Source: Ancylostoma caninum
Lineage: Eukaryota > Nematoda > Chromadorea > Rhabditida > Ancylostomatidae
DNA: 64,000 nt
Direction: 5' to 3'
Assembly (NCBI GenBank): GCA_037903475.1
Contig: JBAJFG010000102.1
Coordinates: 1,452,001-1,516,000 of the forward strand
Position numbers and translations under genes: made by a program. How positions within the stretch are numbered: position 1 is the stretch's first letter; each line of letters opens with the position of its first letter. Below the pieces are notes generated by a model. It was not told the origin of the DNA. It did not search any database and was given only the letters and a program-made list of their open reading frames with translations. Below are positions 56,585 through 64,000 of the stretch, piece by piece.

Positions 56585-56586
56585 AT
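56552..56586. repeat. (AAAT)n tract
   Basis: Eight or nine AAAT units are followed by ATGCCGATATAGCGG. A shorter tract at about 56371-56394 is followed by ATGCCATAAATATGG. The shared ATGCC..ATA context suggests the 3' tails of two copies of one plus-strand retroelement. Confidence 0.6.
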
Positions 56587-56947
56587 ATGCCGATATAGCG
56601 GTGGTATCCGCCGTTCTTTCTTTACCACTATACATAGAGCAATTTATGTTAGCTGCGTGCGTCAGTTGCATCTATTTGCGAAAGATTTTTCATGAAGACC
56701 GGTCAACGCGACATGGACATCCTCAATGAAGAGGACGCGCGGCAGCCGTGAAGCCGTAAACGCGTGCGTCTGAGCTGCGACTGCGATACGACTGCAATGC
56801 GACTCGGCCCTATTCTTCATCATATAGACGCACGCGCGTCAGTCGCACGCATCCAGTGTAAATTACCCTTATAGTGAACTCATGCGTCCAATTCGGCATG
56901 GGTACGCTAGCAACCGGGCTGGAACCATTAGCCCTACATCACCTTGA

Positions 56948-57481
56948 TCACCTTGACTCCCGTTGATCTTCGGGTATACCGAGCGGGCGCCAGCAATCCT
57001 TCCATTTGTCCCTCTCGCGAGCCAGAGTTGTCCAGTGGATTCTGTCCGTTCGAGGGACACGGAGAGCATCGTATCTATCCTTGAAGGACTTCGTGAAGAA
57101 GTCTGACCATCGGGTCGGTGGTCTTCCTGTCGTGCGCTTAACGTCCCGTGGAGTCCAGTCGCTGACGGCTCTTGTCCAACGGTTGTCGTTAAAACGCATC
57201 ACGTGTCCGGCCCACCTAATCTTACTCAACTTGGCGTAAGCGGCAGCGTCCCTGATCTTCGATTGTTGACGAAGGGTGGAGCTCCGTATTCCAGCCCTCA
57301 CTTGCGTGAGGCGGGTTATTCCTAGCATCACCCTCTCGATGGAGCGTTCGACGACGCTGACCGCATTCTCATCCTGCTTGCGCAACGCCCAGGTTTCTGA
57401 GGCGTAGGTCAAAGCAGGGAGAACGGTTGTGTTGAAGAGGTGGGCACGGAGCCTGGTGTTCTTCGTCTTCGTATGACTCAA
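56948..57481 (-). pseudogene. RTE-type LINE, C-terminal reverse transcriptase fragment
   Basis: This 177-codon open frame matches the end of RTE-clade polyproteins: LFNTTVLPALTYASETWALR, IERVMLGITRLTQVRAG, KLSKIRWAGHVMRFNDNRW, TGRPPTRWSDFF and the terminal WTTLARERDKWKDCWRPLG. The catalytic palm and the endonuclease are absent, so it is a 5'-truncated insertion, as is usual for LINEs. The frame is intact, so the insertion is fairly recent. The 3' end would lie a little below 56948. Confidence 0.9.
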
Positions 57482-57609
57482 GAAATCCTAAACTTCGCGC
57501 AGTCGTGTGTCTCATAGGTTAAGATGGCCTGCTGCTTCTTGCACAAAGGCAGAGCAATCAATTTTTCAATCCGCTAATATTCCAACGCTCTTACTCGGCA
57601 CCATACAGT

Positions 57610-57985
57610 ATCCGAGGCCCGTGCCTCACTGAGATTACCTAGAGTAAGCCCTTTAACACCCCACTACCCTGCCTTAATCAAAATGTTTACCCATACCTAG
57701 GTGGCGGTGCAGAGCGATACGCGGTGGCACACGTTTATCCTGGGTGATCTTAATAATGCATGCGGTCCCTGGTCGCATCAACGAGATTACCCAGGGTAAA
57801 AATGTTGACGCGCTCATCGAGGCTAGATAAATTTGTAACGTTTCGACACGTCTTAGTCTTAATGGTGCATGATGCCCCTGGTTGCAGCATTGAGATTACC
57901 CAGGGTGAACGTCTCGACGCATATACTGACGACAGATGAATAGGTGAGGTCTTGGCACGCTTACTCTGGGTAATCTCAATGCGGC
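57610..57985. repeat. tandem cluster of the TTACCCAGGGTAAA repeat
   Basis: At least three copies lie head to tail: ACTGAGATTACCTAGAGTAAGC, AACGAGATTACCCAGGGTAAAAATG and ATTGAGATTACCCAGGGTGAACG. Inverted ends appear as CACACGTTTATCCTGGGTGATC and CACGCTTACTCTGGGTAATCTC. This is the best place in the window to derive a consensus. Confidence 0.7.
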
Positions 57986-60900
57986 TTCAGGATAGTAAAC
58001 TATAGTAAAAAGGGCACTAAACTATAATAGAAAGGGCATCAAACCATAGTAAAACCATATAAGGGGCACGTAAGTGGGTCCATCACGAGGAAAAACTGGT
58101 ACAACTGCCTGAGTTACCTTATGTACGCTTTATCTAGACCTGCTCTGGAGGTCCATAGGCAACCTCTACGAATTGTTACCTATCCCCGACTCCCAGCCCA
58201 CACCCCCCCCCCCCCGTTCCTTCACTCTCGCTCTCGAAGTGAAAGTCACCACGGGGGTAAATCGTCGGCGAGCGGCTGGCTGAACGTGTCACGAACAAGA
58301 GCGACGTTAGGGTGGAGAGGGGATAAGCATCTGTATCTGGTGGTCGTCCGGTTTTCATCCGATCGCCTGACCCCATTTCGCCTTCTCTCGTCGTCGGTCG
58401 TGCCTCAGCAGCCGAGCCACCCCACAGCCGACTCGGTGGGGGCGACCCCCACCAGCATCTCACTTTCAACCACCACCACCTCGACGGGGTCTCTTTCTGT
58501 GTGTGTGAACGCGCGCGCGCGCGACCTCTTTCACTTTCGTCGCCCCCAGCGTAGCAGCGTCGCCGCGGTGTCCACCCACTTTCTCCTCCGTCGCCGTCAT
58601 CTCCTGAAACACACCTTACTTTCACTTGTACGTTCTTTACACTTTTTGTCGTCTTCTGCTAATTTATTGGGCTCGAACCCGTGGTCGGATCACTGGATGC
58701 TACAAATTTACAGTTGCATCTGATAAGGGTAGAGTGCGGACCAGCTGGAACTTGAAGCTGGATGATTTTGGAGGTATTTGCGCCTACTAGGGTCAAAATT
58801 ATTAATAGAGAGTACCTTAGACATTTTGTTGAGTTAAACCTCTTAAATCGAATTCTGTTCGAAGCTTAGGGTTGGGGGGATGTGGGTGGATTCGAGTTGA
58901 GAGGTTGAGAACCTAATTGTTCAGAGAGGTGATGAGCAGCATGGGAGCTTTAGCTTCAGCAACCAACCACCAGTAGCACTTGCTCAGTTCTCCTCCTTTT
59001 AGCAATTGTCCTTTTCCAGGACAACACTCAAGATATCCCAGATCTCTGAGCATTTTCTGAATTATCTGGACCGAAACACACGCAGGGAAAGACCTATTCT
59101 TAATCTAAACTAACAGCAAAACAAGAAATTCCTCTTCCATGAACCCTTCCTTCGCTTCCCTTCTCTGCAGAATCGCTTTTTCTTCATTGCTTTTTCTCGC
59201 TTCGGCTACTCACTCTCTCCCTTCCCCTCACCGCTACTTCGAAATCTTCATCTCTCAGTTTTCATCAGAGTATGTCATAGTAACAAGCCAGAATAAGTCA
59301 CGAAAATGTTGAATATTTCTGGAATTTTCCACTTTTTTCAAATTCTACACAGGTTATGTGAAGAAGCTTGGCCGTCAGCTTTGCTGGTTTGCTCCAAAAT
59401 TTCCCCCGGGCGTGCACAAGTTGCAAATTTTATTTTTCGAGAGGGAGACGATTCAGCACATCATTCTTTTCCAAAGAAATTAAATTTTTATGTCTCTGGG
59501 AATTTAGCATGCCCTGTAGGGTGATACTTCGCCAACAATTCCATATGGTCAAGGTTATATTTCTGTTTTACCCTGAGAAGAATTTCATCACATGTCATTC
59601 TAAAATGGACGAGTTCTCTCTGTAAAAATTGGCAAACCCGTCCAAGGGAAGCATTTTGGCGAATTACAACATATAGTGGTGAAGGCGGGGAGATATTCCA
59701 CGTTTCATCCCTCTCGTCCCCTCTTCGCGTCCTTTCTGGATCAGCAAGAATCCCAGAACACTTCCTGTTACTACTATGATGGATTCCGACACTAGCTTTC
59801 CATTAGAAAAGTACTTCATAGGTGCAAAAAATAGGCAAAATCATTGGATATGTAGACATGTCCTTAGATTCCTATCCCCCCCCCCCCCTCAACGGTCGGG
59901 AGAAACTTTACAAAACTCTGGAAATTTCCAGGTAAATCCAGCATTCTCCTCACATTCGCTTACAGGCAGAAGTCTTGTGCTATTAGATTCCTGAAGAGGG
60001 GGTCAGCAAGAATTCTTAAGGAAATAGGTGTCTAAGGGCCACTGATCATCCTGAAACACTTCACCTTCTCCCTAAATTCTCCCAATTTTTCCCATGAGTC
60101 ACCCTAGAAAGCCTCCAGATTCGAAATTCAATGAATGGAACGCGATGTTGGAAGAATACAGCGCTGTCCTCAACCTCCTAGCACAATCCTCACTCTCAAA
60201 ATGACCTCAATTTCACTCAAGTGCACCACATTCACTTTCTACCCAATCTTAAAGTTGGACTTTCTCCTGTTTGTGTCGGTGGTGTGTAGAAAACGGGATA
60301 TTACGTACGACGGAACTGGTGCTGGGCTGGGCCTGGGTGTGAGGAGCGATGAACGTGACCCTGACCTGTTTGTCTTGGATTTTGGGTCATGATGGCTTTT
60401 GAGAAAACGAGGAAGTTCAGGGTGTTTCAACTAGCCCTGGCTACCTTGGCGTTGAGGACATCCAGACAAAAGCGGATGGACAGGCCCAAAGGGTAGTCCT
60501 GAAGGTGTTCGTCTTACCCAGAAGGTCTACCGGCTCCTTAGCGATCGAGGTAGCCGGAATTGATAACCGAGTCATGGAAATATAAGCAGTAATAACGTTT
60601 AACGGACGTTCCGTGTCATTAAAATAATGTAAACAATCTAATAAATAAAAAATAATTACATTTATAGTTTTAGTTGTAGTTTGTTGTTGGGAGTTTCAGT
60701 GTTTGTGGTAATGTTGTTTATATATTTAATAATAAATAATTTTTATTTTAAAAGTAAAAAAGTTGAGTATGTAGTGTTTTTCCTATATTAATTTTGTTAA
60801 TGTTAATACCTTGAAGCTTCGTCAAAATCCACAAAAAATGGGGATAGTGTTGGCGATCCTAGGTACCATGTGACCTTCGAAGTCCTTTCATAGGCATGAG

Positions 60901-63900
60901 TAGCTAACCTACCTCTTTTGTCGCCGGAAATGCCAGTTGAAGACGGAGTGTCACCACATTTCGTCAGTATACAGAATATTTTCGGCTGTGCAAAATCCTG
61001 TATGGGGTAGAGGTAAAAATTGCGGATTGTCTTGGCTTTATTGTATTTCCAAAGATGGAACGTCTAGCATTCCCCATTAAATCCTGCTTTGAGCTCCCAA
61101 CTTAATGTCGGAATTATTGGAATTTTCCCAAGAGTTCAACCAGGTAGTATATGGCTTGGGTAACACTGCGAAGGACAGGGTTGAGCATTGCTGGCTTTTT
61201 TAGCCCCCCCCCCCTCAGCAGGATAACAAAAGTTCACTGGTATTCCATATTGTCTTCGATAGGTTTCTGAAAATATCTGGAGAACTCCCTGAAATTTCTC
61301 GGACATCATAACCAAAAGCTTAGAGGGTAAAAACTTACCTTTAGAATAGGAAATGGTCCAAATAAGTTATATTCTGTGGTCGCAACGACTTTGGCGTCAT
61401 GGTGAAATAATACTTATCAAATTTGCAATTCTTAGTAGATCAAAAACCTATGTTTCCCTTTAAAATCCCCGTGGTTAAATTTATAGTCCTGGAAAATACG
61501 AAAATTTCCCGTTCCACCTTTGCTATATAAAACATTTGGTGAACATGGACTGGTCTGTTGTTCGGTATCCACTTCATTCGATGTACAGAGTGTTTCCGAC
61601 CTTTGGGAAGTAGTTCATTCGAATGTTCGAATAATTCGATAGTACGAGAACGTTCTCATTGGAGCGGACTCGACTACCAATACATTTGTCTAAAAATTTT
61701 GGTTATTCAGCTTTACTTGCTTTTGGAATTTGCCTAAGTTTCCTTTCGAGTCGTTTAACCATTACTTACCACTTACAGTAGCCCATCTTACCACTACTTA
61801 CCAATTATACAGCAGGTTCACCCCTTTCATCGAAAATCGCGCACCTCATGGATAAATATCCCTCAAGGCGATGGTCATTTCACAGAAACCGGTCTTCGCA
61901 TTCAACAGTCGGTACCTCATCCTCGTCGCGTATCCTCACATTGACCTCGATCTGCACACATACACGTCGTCGTCGAGGAGGAGAGAGCGTCGCGATTCAC
62001 TCTTACTATTAAATCGACGCTGAATCAGCGCTGCGGCGCCCTTTCTCCTTCACGCTTACTTTCTCCCGTGTACCCGAAATCATCCACACAAGGCCTACAT
62101 TCCTTAGCGCCATGGATGGCGAGCCATATTCAACCCTAGAAGGGGCCGACAGCTATAAATCAGCTGCCCATATGTTTTTTCTATGTTTCTCGCCTAATCC
62201 GCTCGGCATATCGCTGTGTGACGAGCGTCGTCACTTTCTACAAGCTCCGGTTCGAGAGCGATTTGTGACCGGTTCATGAACGTCCCGGCCGGCGTCGTCA
62301 TCGTCGTCGTCGTCGTTGTCGCCGCCGCCGCCGCTTCATTCGAATGAGTCGTAGCCGCCACCGGTTACGGTGGGTACTGGTGGTGCTGGATGGCGACGAC
62401 CGACTGGCGATGACGTCATTCGTCATGGAGACGTCATGACGAGCTGCGAGCGTGTGTGTGTGTTGCATACCGGCCCACAGACCCTGGTGTCTGGTTGGTT
62501 AGTGTTATTTGACGGGCGGGGCGGTCGCCACCGGCCGCTGGACGGACGGACGGACGGCGGTGGGCCGGTGGCGAATTTTGTGTTTGTACAACGCAACAAA
62601 CCTGCGTAGTCAACCGCTGCGCCACCGACACACTGACCACTCCGCGACGACGACACTTCGACGATTTTCTTCCGCCCGTTTTTTTTTTCTCGGCTCTGGG
62701 AGCTCATTTTTCCCCTCCGGAACCTATTTCTCTGGAATTTTCCTGGAGATTTCCAGTCCTATACTATTTTCTCTTAAGAGGATTTGTGGTTCTTCCGTCC
62801 TTGAATCAAAGGTATCGTTCTCACTTTCTCTGCCGTTTCCCACATCTCCTATTTTCACTCTTTCCTCCGAAAATTTCTGCCTGATTCAGGATATTTTCCT
62901 TATTGCTTCTTTTAAGCCTGGTTATTGATACTATCATCACTTTCTGTGATCATATTGAATCCAAATGGAATACCCGTCCTTATTTTCCTTCATCTTCGCA
63001 GCCCTTGCCTTTAACCACCTAATCTATAACTTTCAAATTGACCCAAACACCTAACTACCATTCACAGTCTTTGCTAACCTACCACACGTCAGCTAAAATG
63101 ACGTGCCAAGCGGATATAGTGAGACCAAATTGATGGAGCCTAAGTGTACCAATAAAATGGAAGCAACAAAAGATATGACGCAGAGGATTACTGCTAAAAA
63201 TTGTAGGTTTTCAGGCCGAAAGTTCTGTTTTTCCTATCACCACTTAGCATTTACAGCAGTATTTTAGAGGAACTGCTATGTAACTTTGTCGATCCCTCAC
63301 TCCTACTTAGTTGTATGCAGATGTTGGCCACCTAAAGTAATTTTTTAATCATACATCCATGAAAGTTATCGTTTTCATAACCCACTCAACGTTTTCTCGC
63401 ATCATTTCATGAGTCCTACCGTGGCAGAGCCCCATTACTCAGTCCACCAAATATTCCTCTTTTCATCGGAAAATCTTTTTATTTGTGCTGCAGCTCCACC
63501 AATACTACTTTTCTGCTGTTTTTCTGGCAAAACACAATAGTACCAAAAAAGCTGTTCCTTGACTTCTGCATTGATTTGTTTTTGATTTTTCTCCATTTTG
63601 GTTGCATTATAATAGAATAATTTTAGTTGCAAAGTGACCAGAGCCTTTCATGAGTGGGATTTCCTGACTACACTCTGATCCCAGAAAAAAAAAACAATTG
63701 TTCATGACACAACACGAAATCTCTGAACTATGAAGGATAAGGCTGGTCAGCATGACTAGCACCCTAGAAGAACACGCCTTATTAGGATGCGTAGATTGCT
63801 GAAAATGGTTTGCTGACATAGTTTCGTGCAGTTTCCTGGAGGTTTCTGAATGGAACTGTCATTAGGTTAGCCTTGAATGAAGTGGCTAACAACTTATTTG

Positions 63901-64000
63901 CTCGTCGAGATGGTGAGAATGGTTTTTTGGGGCTTCAGATCAATTTTGTGACCTCTAATCGTGGCACTATTTATTTGCTTATTTATTTATTTACTTGATA
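57986..64000. other. gene-poor right end with two GC-rich islands
   Basis: No splice-bounded exon could be defended. At 58170-58640 the sequence is GC-rich with CT/GA tracts, (CA/TG)n and (CG)n runs and CTTTCACTTTCG-like motifs. At 62000-62700 it is CpG-rich with CGTCGTCGTCGTCG and CCGCCGCCGCCGCC repeats, a TGACGTCATTCGTCATGG segment with CRE-like TGACGTCA, and CTATAAAT upstream at 62154. Both look like promoter or 5'-exon regions. AT-rich, C-run-containing sequence fills the rest, with a (TTTA)n tract at 63966-63998. Confidence 0.4.

Noticed and set aside
58672..58700. GGTTCGA-type B-box-like sequence near GGGCTCGAACCCG
   Set aside because: I tried to fold a tRNA around it on both strands and could not form the acceptor, D and anticodon arms.
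58121..58723. 200-codon plus-strand frame and 149-codon minus-strand frame
   Set aside because: Both are low in complexity (Ser/Thr/Pro or Gly/Arg), both strands are open, and the base composition is that of a CT/GA-rich promoter-like island.
62423..62707. 94-codon minus-strand frame and overlapping plus frames
   Set aside because: This is GC-rich low-complexity sequence with all strands partly open and no splice-bounded block.

Overview
This is a eukaryotic, AT-rich, intron-rich and transposon-rich window. It most resembles a parasitic clade V (strongylid or hookworm-like) nematode. The reasons are the nematode-type splice acceptors (TTTTCAG/TTTCAG), likely spliced-leader acceptors 10-25 nt upstream of start codons, a GT92 (DUF23) glycosyltransferase, RTE and CR1/jockey-type retrotransposons, a mariner, and dense fold-back (MITE-like) repeats. 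No bacterial-style operon, rRNA, convincing tRNA or CRISPR array is visible. The species assignment is an inference.

I could build four multi-exon genes by hand with phase-consistent introns. (1) A minus-strand gene running from about 37.9 kb down to 6.1 kb: 14 coding exons, 536 codons, F-BAR + HR1 + SH3, best described as NOSTRIN-like. (2) A plus-strand, 9-exon, 498-aa GT92 glycosyltransferase at 15.4-19.3 kb, lying wholly inside the 6.66-kb intron 9 of gene 1. (3) A plus-strand, 5-exon gene for a small secreted protein (about 122 aa) at 34.2-36.3 kb, lying inside the 12.3-kb intron 1 of gene 1. (4) A minus-strand gene for a secreted orphan protein, starting at 55.9 kb and followable to 49.67 kb, where its 3' end is lost.

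Mobile and repeated DNA dominates the rest. The last intron of gene 1 (6.24-12.29 kb) carries a fold-back element, a tandem ~560-bp duplication, a complete mariner that split the second copy (the first copy preserves the empty site), a 60-bp satellite array and a decayed LINE. Elsewhere there is a hAT-type MITE with a perfect 8-bp target duplication, a 485-bp near-perfect palindrome, other inverted repeats, an RTE 3' fragment, a dispersed repeat with GATTACCCAGGGTAAA-like ends, and a dispersed repeat rich in CAAGTTGTCGACAAG motifs.

Two structural themes recur. Genes sit opposite-strand inside introns of another gene, and decayed copies of real exons lie beside the functional exon (GT92 exon 3 and secreted-protein exon 2). 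From 56 kb to the end I found no gene I can defend, only an RTE fragment, repeats and two GC-rich, CpG/CT-rich islands at 58.2-58.6 and 62.0-62.7 kb that look like promoter or 5'-exon regions of genes outside the window.
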